From contig JBBILG010000031.1 in NCBI GenBank assembly GCA_037445085.1, forward strand, positions 1 through 18,747: DNA of 18,747 nt, written 5' to 3'. The stretch is from JBBILG01 sp037445085 (GTDB lineage Bacteria; Pseudomonadota; Gammaproteobacteria; Burkholderiales; Methylophilaceae). Below, piece by piece: positions 7,489 to 13,956 of this stretch. Position 1 is the first letter of the stretch; each line of letters begins with the position of its first letter. The notes below the pieces were generated by a model. That model did no database searches. It saw nothing but the letters and a program-made list of their open reading frames with translations, and was not told where the DNA came from. The translations under genes and the position numbers were made by a program.

Positions 7489-8585
7489 GTGCCGGCTTTC
7501 CCGGCCGGCCGGGCGCGCACGCGAATGTCGCGCCCGACACGGCCAATGTCGAGGAGATCGAGCCGGATGCGCCGTTCCATGTCGGCGAACGCGGGCAGGC
7601 CGAACATGCCGCGCGCGGCGTCGCCCAGCAGGATGGGCGCATAATAGAGCAGCAGTTCGTCCGCCAGGCCCTGTTGCAGCAGCGCGCCGTTGAGCACCGC
7701 ACCGGCCTCCGCCAGCACCTCGTTGATTGCGCGCGCCGCCAGCGCCTGCATGAGGCTGGCGAGGCAGACACGCCCGTCGTGCGCCGGCAGTTCCAGCACT
7801 TCCGCCCCCAGCGCGCGCAGCCGCGCGGCGCGCTCCTCCTGCCCGGCGAGACAGGCAATCAGGGTGGATGCGCCCTGCAGCACCCGCGCCTGCGGCGGCG
7901 TGCGCAGCCGGCTGTCCACCACCACCCGCAGCGGCTGACGGCCGGTCTCGGACTTGCGCACGGTGAGCCGGGGGTCATCCGCCAGCACGGTGCCGACGCC
8001 GGTGAGGATGGCACAGGAACGGGCACGCCAGCGCTGCACGTCGCTGCGCGCGGCCGGGCCGGTGATCCACTGGCTCACGCCGTTGGCCAGTGCGGTGCGG
8101 CCGTCCAGGCTGGCGGCGATTTTCAGCGTGACCCAGGGGCGCCCGCGCGTCATGCGCGCGATGAAGCCGGGGTTGAGCGCACGCGCCTCGGCTTCCAGCA
8201 GGCCATGGGCGGCGACGATGCCGTGGCGGCGCAGCAGGGCAAGACCGCCGCCGGCCACCTTGGGGTTGGGGTCCCCCATGGCAGCCACCACGCGCGCGAC
8301 ACCGGCCGCGAGCAGCGCCTCGGCGCAGGGCGGCGTGCGGCCGTGATGGCTGCACGGCTCCAGGGTGACGTAGACGTCGGCGCCGCGCGCGGCCGCCCCG
8401 GCCATGGAAAGCGCATGCACCTCGGCATGTGCCTCGCCGGCACGAACGTGCCAGCCCTCGCCCACCACCCTGCCGTCGCGGACGATGACACAGCCGACGC
8501 GCGGGTTGGGCGCGGTGGTATACAGGCCGCGTTCCGCCAGGCGCAGGGCGCGGGCCATGTAGCGGTGGTCGGCGGCGGTGAACAT
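7482..8585 (-). CDS. ribD: Bifunctional riboflavin deaminase/reductase RibD
   Basis: RibD deaminates 2,5-diamino-6-ribosylamino-4-pyrimidinone 5'-phosphate and then reduces the ribosyl side chain with NADPH, two early steps of riboflavin synthesis. The N-terminal deaminase domain (about 1-145) shows the zinc site HAEVHAL (H53, E55) and PCSHHGRTPPC (C78, C87). The C-terminal reductase domain (about 148-360) begins RPWVTLKIAASLDGRTA and includes GVGTVLADDPRLT. The 367 residues match the family. It lies 79 bases downstream of nrdR, an arrangement common in proteobacteria, and overlaps the next gene by 7 bases. No strong ribosome binding site is visible before the ATG. Confidence 0.96.
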   Translation of the reverse strand: MFTAADHRYMARALRLAERGLYTTAPNPRVGCVIVRDGRVVGEGWHVRAGEAHAEVHALSMAGAAARGADVYVTLEPCSHHGRTPPCAEALLAAGVARVVAAMGDPNPKVAGGGLALLRRHGIVAAHGLLEAEARALNPGFIARMTRGRPWVTLKIAASLDGRTALANGVSQWITGPAARSDVQRWRARSCAILTGVGTVLADDPRLTVRKSETGRQPLRVVVDSRLRTPPQARVLQGASTLIACLAGQEERAARLRALGAEVLELPAHDGRVCLASLMQALAARAINEVLAEAGAVLNGALLQQGLADELLLYYAPILLGDAARGMFGLPAFADMERRIRLDLLDIGRVGRDIRVRARPAGKAGTC

Positions 8586-8664
8586 TCAGCGCCGGTCGCG
8601 GGAGAGGTACGCGCCGGCCAGTACCGGTTCCGGCAGCTCAGCGGACACGCGGTGCATGACCATG

Positions 8665-9135
8665 TCAGGCGGAAAGGTCACGCCTGGCGGTGTCGAGGTC
8701 GCGCAGGGCGTCGTGGAAGTCGTCCACGTCCTGGAAGCTGCGGTACACCGAGGCAAAGCGGATGTAGGCCACCTTGTCCAGGCGCTTCAGGGCCTGCATC
8801 ACATTCTCGCCCAGTTCGCGCGCCGTCACTTCGCGCTCGCCGCGGCTCAACACCATCTGGACGATGTCCTCGATGGCACGGTCCACCTGCTCGGTGGGTA
8901 CCGGCCGCTTGTGCAAGGCGCGGGTGAAGGAAAGGCGCAGCTTGTCGCGTGAGAAATCCTCGCGCTTGCCGTTCTGCTTCACCACCTGCGGCAGTTGTAG
9001 GTCGGCGGTCTCGTAAGTGGTGAAACGCTTCTCGCAGGCGGGGCAGCGCCGGCGGCGGCGGATGCTGTCGCCTTCGTCATTGACCCGCGAGTCGATGACC
9101 TGGGTATCAGGAGCGCCGCAGAAGGGGCATTTCAT
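8665..9135 (-). CDS. nrdR: Transcriptional repressor NrdR
   Basis: NrdR is a zinc-ribbon/ATP-cone repressor that senses dATP and ATP and switches off ribonucleotide reductase genes. The 156 residues contain the ribbon cysteines C3, C6, C31 and C34 (MKCPFCG and RCPACEKRF), a basic stretch SIRRRRR between them, the ATP-cone domain (about 46-136: QVVKQNGKREDFSRDKL through RELGENVMQ) and the VAYIRFASVYRSF motif. I chose the ATG at 9135 because it yields the invariant MKCPFC start; the frame stays open far upstream only as a shadow of glyA. It lies between glyA and ribD on the same strand. No NrdR-box pair is evident in the window, so its targets are elsewhere. Confidence 0.97.
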   Translation of the reverse strand: MKCPFCGAPDTQVIDSRVNDEGDSIRRRRRCPACEKRFTTYETADLQLPQVVKQNGKREDFSRDKLRLSFTRALHKRPVPTEQVDRAIEDIVQMVLSRGEREVTARELGENVMQALKRLDKVAYIRFASVYRSFQDVDDFHDALRDLDTARRDLSA

Positions 9136-9149
9136 GATGATGCAGAGAA

Positions 9150-9216
9150 GGGTGAAGGGGGGAGGGGGAAAACCCGCTCCCTCCCCCGGCAAGGGGAGGA
9201 TTGGGGAGGTGGCACC
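9150..9216. repeat. G/C-tract intergenic repeat with terminator-like hairpin
   Basis: The 104-base glyA-nrdR interval is dominated by purine and pyrimidine tracts (runs of 4-6 G, then CTCCCTCCCCC, then GGGGAGG and TTGGGGAGG). CCTCCCC (9180-9186) pairs with GGGGAGG (9193-9199) around a 6-base loop; on the minus strand a short TTTT follows several bases later, so it may weakly terminate glyA transcripts. The alternating CTCCC and GGGGAGG-TTGGGG pattern resembles a dispersed intergenic repeat type seen in many proteobacteria. Membership needs a genome-wide search. Confidence 0.45.
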
Positions 9217-9239
9217 CCCCTCTTTCCCCTTTACTCCAG

Positions 9240-10490
9240 TCAGGCGCCATACACCGGGAATTGGCTGGTCAGCGCCTTGACCTCCCCGACCACGCGGGCG
9301 ATCACCATCTCGTCGTCGGGAGCGTCCAGCACGTCGGCGATCAGGTTGGCCAGCTTTTCCGCCTCGGCCTCCTTGAAGCCGCGGGTGGTCATGGCCGGGG
9401 TACCGATGCGGATGCCGCTGGTGACGAATGGTTTTTGCGGGTCGTTGGGGATGGCATTCTTGTTGACCGTGATGTGGGCACGCCCCAGCAGCGCCTCGGC
9501 GTCCTTGCCGGTGATCCCCTTGGGCTGCAGGTCCACCAGGAACACGTGGCTCTCGGTGCGGCCGGAGACGATGCGCAGGCCGCGCTCGGCAAGCACGGTG
9601 GCCATGACGCGGGCATTGGCCATCACCTGCTCCTGATAGAGCCGGAATTCCTTGCTTGCCGCCTCCTTGAAGGCCACCGCCTTGGCGGCGATGACGTGCA
9701 TGAGCGGGCCGCCCTGCACGTTGGGGAAGATGGCCGAATTGAGCGCTTTCTCGTGCTCTGCCGAGGACAGGATGAGACCGCCGCGCGGGCCGCGCAAGGT
9801 CTTGTGGGTGGTGGTGGTGGTGAAGTCGGCAATACCCACCGGGTTGGGGTACAGCCCCGCCGCCACCAGCCCGGCATAGTGCGCCATGTCCACGAACAGG
9901 TAGGCATCGACGCTGTCGGCGATCCTGCGGAAGCGCTTCCAGTCGATCACGAGGGCATATGCGGATGCCCCGGCCACGATCATGCGCGGCTTGTGCCGGT
10001 GGGCGAGCCGCTGCACTTCTTCGTAGTCGATTTCCTCTGTTTCCGGATTGAGGCCATAGGTCACCGCATGGAACACCTTGCCGGAGAAATTGACCGAGGC
10101 GCCGTGCGTGAGATGGCCGCCATGCGCCAGGCTCATGCCGAGTATGGTGTCCCCCGGCTTGAGCACGGAAAGATACACGGCAGCGTTCGCCTGCGAACCG
10201 GAATGCGGCTGCACGTTGGCATACTCGGCGCCGAACAGGGCCTTGGCACGGTCGATGGCCAACTGCTCGGCAATGTCCACGTATTCGCAACCGCCGTAAT
10301 AGCGCCTGCCGGGGTAGCCCTCGGCATATTTGTTGGTCAGCACCGAGCCCTGTGCTTCCATCACCGCCGGGCTGGCGTAGTTCTCCGAGGCGATCAGCTC
10401 GATGTGCGCTTCCTGGCGCCGGCGCTCGCCTTCCATGGCCTGCCACAGTTCCGGATCGAGAGTGCGTATGGTATTGGATGCGCTGAACAT
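9240..10490 (-). CDS. glyA: Serine hydroxymethyltransferase
   Basis: GlyA uses pyridoxal phosphate to convert serine and tetrahydrofolate to glycine and 5,10-methylene-tetrahydrofolate, the main source of one-carbon units. The 416-residue protein has ELIASENYAS (31-40), NKYAEGYPGRRYYGGCE (about 53-69), GHLTHG (125-130), VDMAHYAGLVAAGLYP (about 200-215) and the cofactor lysine K230 in TTTTTHKTLRGPRGG. I start it at the ATG at 10490, which gives the usual MFSASNTI beginning; a longer in-frame reading to 10583 adds unconserved sequence. A weak GGAAA precedes the start. A TAAAAT box lies 32-37 bases upstream. It is followed by nrdR after 104 bases. Confidence 0.98.
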   Translation of the reverse strand: MFSASNTIRTLDPELWQAMEGERRRQEAHIELIASENYASPAVMEAQGSVLTNKYAEGYPGRRYYGGCEYVDIAEQLAIDRAKALFGAEYANVQPHSGSQANAAVYLSVLKPGDTILGMSLAHGGHLTHGASVNFSGKVFHAVTYGLNPETEEIDYEEVQRLAHRHKPRMIVAGASAYALVIDWKRFRRIADSVDAYLFVDMAHYAGLVAAGLYPNPVGIADFTTTTTHKTLRGPRGGLILSSAEHEKALNSAIFPNVQGGPLMHVIAAKAVAFKEAASKEFRLYQEQVMANARVMATVLAERGLRIVSGRTESHVFLVDLQPKGITGKDAEALLGRAHITVNKNAIPNDPQKPFVTSGIRIGTPAMTTRGFKEAEAEKLANLIADVLDAPDDEMVIARVVGEVKALTSQFPVYGA

Positions 10491-10521
10491 GTCTGAATTT
10501 CCGCGTGCAAAAAATACGGGG

Positions 10522-10527
10522 ATTTTA
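10522..10527 (-). promoter_or_regulatory. Putative -10 box of glyA
   Basis: On the minus strand TAAAAT (10527-10522) matches the -10 consensus at five of six positions and sits in a short AT-rich patch 32-37 bases before the glyA ATG. The hexamer 17 bases further upstream (GCCAGC) is a poor -35, so an activator may be involved or the true promoter may lie elsewhere. Confidence 0.35.
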
Positions 10528-10586
10528 CCATGCCCGCCCATCGTGCTGGCAGCGCAGGCCACGTGCAACCCGTACCGCAACACCTT

Positions 10587-10624
10587 GGTGGTTGATTACA
10601 ACCAATTGGCTGATATAAACCACC
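10587..10624. repeat. Nested dyads in the glyA-fumarase divergent region
   Basis: GGTGGTT (10587-10593) is the inverted copy of AACCACC (10618-10624). Between them, TGGTTG-ATTA-CAACCA (10589-10604) and the palindrome CCAATTGG (10602-10609) form further dyads. They overlap a promoter-like pair on the + strand and lie 60-100 bases upstream of the glyA -10 box, a position suited to a regulator acting in both directions. No known operator consensus was recognised. Confidence 0.45.
10592..10619 (+). promoter_or_regulatory. Putative promoter of a candidate small RNA
   Basis: TTGATT (10592-10597) and TATAAA (10614-10619) are separated by 16 bases, matching four of six and five of six consensus positions. 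Transcription would begin near 10626 and run toward the fumarase gene, but a strong terminator at 10753-10792 stands in between. Confidence 0.4.
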
Positions 10625-10625
10625 C

Positions 10626-10792
10626 AGCGAACGCGTACGTGGCGCCGGCCACAGCATCCTGGCGTAGCGGCGCCCGTGCGGTTCCGGCACGGAGCTTGCG
10701 TACTTTTTGGCGCAGGGCCTTCCCGTCCGTCTCCTTAGTTCACTCCATGGAAGCCCGCCGCCGCAGACCATGATGCGCCGGCGGGCCTTTTT
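10626..10792 (+). ncRNA. Candidate small RNA or leader upstream of the fumarase gene
   Basis: This roughly 167-base non-coding stretch lies between a promoter-like pair and an intrinsic terminator on the + strand. Hairpins are visible at 10639-10652 (GTGGC-GCCG-GCCAC) and 10674-10692 (CCGTGC/GCACGG with a 7-base loop), followed by a pyrimidine-rich single-stranded part (about 10718-10745) and the terminator stem. No reading frame in it looks like a protein. The length is near that of 6S RNA, but I do not see the 6S pattern of two halves pairing end to end. Since the fumarase gene has its own extended -10 box after the terminator, an independent RNA is favoured over a plain leader. Boundaries are approximate. 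Confidence 0.35.
10753..10792 (+). terminator. Intrinsic terminator upstream of the fumarase promoter
   Basis: GCCCGCCG (10753-10760) pairs with CGGCGGGC (10779-10786). After a C/C mismatch, CGCA (10762-10765) pairs with TGCG (10774-10777), closing an 8-base loop. The stem is followed at once by CTTTTT, giving a strong rho-independent terminator reading rightward. In the other direction only two T follow, so it acts one way. Confidence 0.7.
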
Positions 10793-10804
10793 GTCTCCCT
10801 GCGC

Positions 10805-10813
10805 TGCTATAAT
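10805..10813 (+). promoter_or_regulatory. Extended -10 promoter of the fumarase operon
   Basis: TGCTATAAT is a perfect extended -10 element (TGnTATAAT), 54-62 bases before the fumarase ATG and directly after the terminator. No good -35 hexamer is visible at the right spacing, which extended -10 promoters can do without. It should drive fumarase, the oxidoreductase gene and iscX. Confidence 0.6.
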
Positions 10814-10866
10814 CCGCCAATGACTTTTGGATAACCGGCCGCATTCCTCCCTCCGCGACTTTCACC

Positions 10867-12384
10867 ATGAGCCTGATACGGGAACAGGATTTCATCGGCA
10901 GCATCCAGGACGCGCTGCAGTATATCTCCTGCTACCACTCGCCCGACTTCCTGCACGCCCTGCACGCCGCCTGGCGGCGCGAACCGTCGCCCGCCGCGCG
11001 GGACGCCATGGCGCAGATGCTCATCAATTCCTATCTGTGCGCGGAAGGCCAGCGCCCGCTGTGCCAGGACACCGGCATCGTCACCGCTTTCGTCAGAGTG
11101 GGCATGAACGTGCGCTGGGATACCGGCCTGAGCCTGCAGGAACTGGTGGACGAAGGCGTGCGCCGCGCCTGGCACCACCCCGACAATCCGCTGCGCGCCT
11201 CCATCGTCGCCGATCCCACAGGCCTGCGCCGCAACACGCGCGACAACACGCCCGCGGTGGTGCACGCGGAGCTGGTGCCGGGCGACACGGTGGAGATTGA
11301 CATCGCCGCCAAGGGCGGCGGCTCGGAGAACAAGGCGCAGCTTGCCATGCTGGAGCCCGCCGACGACATCGTCGCCTGGGTGCTGGAGACCGTGCCGCAC
11401 ATGGGCGCCGGCTGGTGCCCGCCCGGCGTGCTGGGGATCGGCATCGGCGGCACTGCGGAAAAGGCCATGCTGCTCGCCAAGCAGGCGCTGTTCGCCCCCA
11501 TCGACATCCAGCAGCTCAAGGCGCGCGGCGCGCGGAACCGCGCCGAGGAATTGCGCCTGGAACTGTATGAAAAGATCAACCGCCTCGGCATCGGCGCCCA
11601 AGGACTGGGCGGGCTCGCCACCGTGCTGGACGTCAAGGTGCTAGACTACCCCACTCACGCCACCTCGCTGCCGGTGGCCCTCATCCCCAACTGCGCCGCC
11701 ACCCGCCACGTGCATTTCACTCTGGACGGCAGCGGCCCGGCGCACTTGCCGGTACCGAAACCGCAAGACTGGCCGCAGATCGCCCTGGATGCCGGCGCGC
11801 CGATGCGCCGTGTCAACCTGGACACGCTGACGCGCGCCGATATCGCCGCCTGGCAGCCGGGCGAGAAGCTGCTGCTGTCCGGCCACCTGCTCACCGGCCG
11901 CGATGCCGCGCACCGTCGGCTGCAGGAGATGCACGCACGAGGCGAGCCGCTGCCGGTGGATTTCAGCAACCGCTTCATCTATTACGTCGGCCCGGTCGAT
12001 CCGGTGCGCGACGAGGCGGTCGGCCCGGCCGGCCCCACCACCGCCGCGCGCATGGACCGCTACACCGACTTCCTGCTGCGCGAGACCGGTCTGCTCGGCA
12101 CGATCGGCAAGGCCGAACGCGGCCCCGCCGCGGTGGAGGCCATCCGGCGCCACCGCTCGGTCTATCTCGTCGCCGTGGGCGGTGCCGCCTACCTGGTCTC
12201 CAGGGCCATCAAGGCGGCGCGCGTGGTGGCCTTCGCCGATCTGGGCATGGAAGCCATTTACGAATTCGAGGTGGAGGACATGCCAGTCACCGTGGCGGTG
12301 GATGCCGAGGGGCATTCGGTGCACCTTTCCGGCCCCATGGAATGGCGGGCCAGAATCGGCGACACTCCCGTATTCGGCGAATGA
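10867..12384 (+). CDS. fumA: Fumarate hydratase, class I ([4Fe-4S])
   Basis: The enzyme interconverts fumarate and malate in the TCA cycle using an oxygen-sensitive [4Fe-4S] cluster. The 505 residues are the length of single-chain class I fumarases, with the alpha part (about 1-290) and beta part (about 300-505) fused. Three cluster cysteines are visible: C66 in RPLCQDTGI, C184 in AGWCPPGVLGIGIGG and C276 in IPNCAATRH. The beta part shows GRDAAHRR, YYVGPVDP, GPAGPTTAARMD and TIGKAERG. The start at 10867 gives the usual MSLIREQDFIGSIQDALQYI beginning, although no strong ribosome binding site precedes it. Its stop overlaps the next gene as ATGA, and an iron-sulfur assembly gene, iscX, ends the operon. 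Confidence 0.97.
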   Translation: MSLIREQDFIGSIQDALQYISCYHSPDFLHALHAAWRREPSPAARDAMAQMLINSYLCAEGQRPLCQDTGIVTAFVRVGMNVRWDTGLSLQELVDEGVRRAWHHPDNPLRASIVADPTGLRRNTRDNTPAVVHAELVPGDTVEIDIAAKGGGSENKAQLAMLEPADDIVAWVLETVPHMGAGWCPPGVLGIGIGGTAEKAMLLAKQALFAPIDIQQLKARGARNRAEELRLELYEKINRLGIGAQGLGGLATVLDVKVLDYPTHATSLPVALIPNCAATRHVHFTLDGSGPAHLPVPKPQDWPQIALDAGAPMRRVNLDTLTRADIAAWQPGEKLLLSGHLLTGRDAAHRRLQEMHARGEPLPVDFSNRFIYYVGPVDPVRDEAVGPAGPTTAARMDRYTDFLLRETGLLGTIGKAERGPAAVEAIRRHRSVYLVAVGGAAYLVSRAIKAARVVAFADLGMEAIYEFEVEDMPVTVAVDAEGHSVHLSGPMEWRARIGDTPVFGE

Positions 12385-13466
12385 TCTTCAGCACATCATC
12401 CATGGCCAGACTGTTCACTCCCTTCACGCTGCGCGAACTTGCGTTCAAGAACCGCATCGTCGTCTCCCCCATGTGCCAATATTCGGCCGAAGGCGGGCTG
12501 CCCAACGAGTGGCACCGCGTGCACTACGGCACGCGGGCGGTCGGCGGCGCCGCCCTGGTGATGGTGGAGGCCACCGCGGTCTGCCCGGAAGGTCGCATCA
12601 CGCCCTGGTGCCTGGGCCTGTGGTCGGAGCGGCATGTCGAGGCGTTCCGCCCCATCACCGAGTTCATCCGCCGGCAGGGCGCGGTGCCGGGCATCCAGAT
12701 CGCCCACGCCGGGCGCAAGGGTTCCTGTGATGCACCGTGGAACGGCAGCAAATACCTCCCGCCGGGCGCGGGCGGCTGGCAGACGGTGGCGCCGTCGGCC
12801 ATCCCCGTCACGCCGGCCCATGGCGTGCCGCGCGCACTCGCGCACGACGAAATCGACGCCATCGTCGAACTGTTCGCCGGCGCCGCCCGGCGCGCGCTGG
12901 CGGCGGGCTTCGAGGTGGCAGAGGTGCACTGCGCGCACGGCTACCTGCTCAACGAGTTCCTCTCGCCCTTGTCCAACCGGCGCGAGGACGAGTACGGCGG
13001 CGCTCTCGCAAACCGCTGCCGCCTGCCGCTGCGCATCGCCCGCACCGTGCGCAGGATCTGGCCCGAGTCCTGGCCGGTATTCGCGCGAATCTCCGCCACC
13101 GACTGGGTAGAAGGCGGCTGGGATCTCGCGCAATCCATCGAATTCGCCAGAATGCTGAAAGCGGTCGGCATCGACCTCGTCGATTGCTCCTCCGGCGGGC
13201 TCATCCTGGATGCGCGCATCCCGGTGGCGCCCGGCTACCAGACCCCGTTCGCCGCCGGTGTGCGCCAGGGTGCGGGCATCGCCACCGGCGCGGTCGGCCT
13301 GATCACCGCGCCGGAGCAGGCCGAGCAGATCTTGGTGGATGAACAGGCCGACCTCATCTTTCTCGCCCGCGAACTGCTGCGCGAACCCTACTGGCCACTG
13401 CGCGCGGCGCGGGAACTGGGCGCGGACGCGACATGGCCGATCCAGTACGTCCGCGCAAAACTTTGA
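12381..13466 (+). CDS. NADH:flavin oxidoreductase, Old Yellow Enzyme family (YqjM-like)
   Basis: OYE enzymes are FMN-dependent ene-reductases that reduce activated C=C bonds and are often linked to detoxification or stress. The 361-residue reading shows KNRIVVSPMCQYSAEGG with the Cys-x-Tyr pair of the YqjM (thermophilic-like) subfamily, QIAHAGRKGS, the substrate-binding histidine pair in EVHCAHGYLLNEFLSP, LSNRREDEYGG, and a C-terminal FMN phosphate region ending LARELLREPYWPLRAARELG. The ATG at 12381 overlaps the fumarase stop as ATGA. The second ATG at 12402 (MARLFTPFTLRE) matches family starts better and would give 354 residues; either is possible. Substrate is unknown. Coupling to fumarase is unusual. 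Confidence 0.9.
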   Translation: MIFSTSSMARLFTPFTLRELAFKNRIVVSPMCQYSAEGGLPNEWHRVHYGTRAVGGAALVMVEATAVCPEGRITPWCLGLWSERHVEAFRPITEFIRRQGAVPGIQIAHAGRKGSCDAPWNGSKYLPPGAGGWQTVAPSAIPVTPAHGVPRALAHDEIDAIVELFAGAARRALAAGFEVAEVHCAHGYLLNEFLSPLSNRREDEYGGALANRCRLPLRIARTVRRIWPESWPVFARISATDWVEGGWDLAQSIEFARMLKAVGIDLVDCSSGGLILDARIPVAPGYQTPFAAGVRQGAGIATGAVGLITAPEQAEQILVDEQADLIFLARELLREPYWPLRAARELGADATWPIQYVRAKL

Positions 13467-13483
13467 TGCAACGGAGACCCGCC

Positions 13484-13678
13484 ATGAAATGGACGGACAT
13501 ACAACAAATCGCCGAAGCGCTCCACGACAAGTTCCCGGACGCGGACCCCATGCACATCAACTTCGTCGACCTGCACAACAAGGTGGTGGAACTGGAAGGC
13601 TTCGACGACGACCACAAACGCGGCGGCGAGAAGGTGCTGGAAGCCATCCAGCAGGCGTGGATAGACGAGGCAGGCTAG
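13484..13678 (+). CDS. iscX: Fe-S cluster assembly protein IscX
   Basis: IscX (YfhJ) is a small acidic protein that binds IscS and iron and modulates cluster assembly on IscU. The 64 residues match the family throughout: MKWTDIQQIAEALHDKFPDAD at the start (residues 1-21), INFVDLHNKVVELEGFDDD in the middle, and EKVLEAIQQAWIDEAG at the end. The ATG at 13484 is preceded by GGAG and gives the standard MKWTD start; upstream in-frame codons extend into the previous gene and are not part of it. It lies 17 bases after the oxidoreductase stop. IscX usually ends an isc operon (hscA-fdx-iscX); here it follows a [4Fe-4S] fumarase, which suggests either operon scattering or a dedicated role. Confidence 0.93.
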   Translation: MKWTDIQQIAEALHDKFPDADPMHINFVDLHNKVVELEGFDDDHKRGGEKVLEAIQQAWIDEAG

Positions 13679-13702
13679 CGACCCCCTGAACACGTCCAGA
13701 AC

Positions 13703-13790
13703 CGTCATTCCGGAGCTGCCGGAGGCAGAACCCGGCAAGTGACTGAAACCCTGGATTCCGGATAACCGCACCGCGGTTTCCGGAATGACG
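13703..13790. repeat. 88-base inverted-repeat element after iscX
   Basis: CGTCATTCCG (13703-13712) is repeated perfectly inverted as CGGAATGACG (13781-13790). Its right half contains a strong hairpin: the arm at 13755-13769 (ATTCCGGATAACCGC) pairs with 13773-13786 (GCGGTTTCCGGAAT) around a 3-base loop with one bulged T. The GTCATTCC...GGAATGAC termini are typical of short dispersed intergenic repeats in beta- and gammaproteobacteria. It may also end iscX transcripts, although no T tract follows. Confidence 0.7.
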
Positions 13791-13956
13791 AATTCCACTT
13801 GATTCGGGCGTTCCCCAAGAATCCATTTCAGCAGGCTGGCAAGCCGCAGCCAAATGAGGCGCGCCCGGAACGCAGCGGCCAGACCACGCAAGTACGGCGA
13901 GGAGCGAGTGCCGCGCAAGCCCGGGTTGGCAAGCGCAGCGCCTGATGCAATGGGTT
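13791..13956. other. Gene-free stretch between the repeat element and hemN
   Basis: These 166 bases between the inverted-repeat element and the hemN stop contain no convincing gene. They include GC-rich words such as GGCGAGGAGCGAGTG and GCAAGCCCGGGTTGGCAAGC that resemble dispersed repeat sequence, but I cannot show homology. No clear hemN terminator is visible. Confidence 0.4.

Noticed and set aside
8665..10446. A 593-codon reading that joins nrdR to upstream sequence as a fusion protein
   Set aside because: The upstream part is glyA read in the wrong frame; the real NrdR starts at the invariant MKCPFC.
9201..10496. A 431-codon open frame on the + strand opposite glyA
   Set aside because: Antisense shadow of a complete glyA with its PLP lysine; no motif of its own.
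10626..10792. 6S RNA (ssrS)
   Set aside because: The length is close, but I cannot pair the 5' and 3' halves into the long stem with a central bubble, and the RNA ends in a terminator hairpin that the E. coli 6S RNA lacks.
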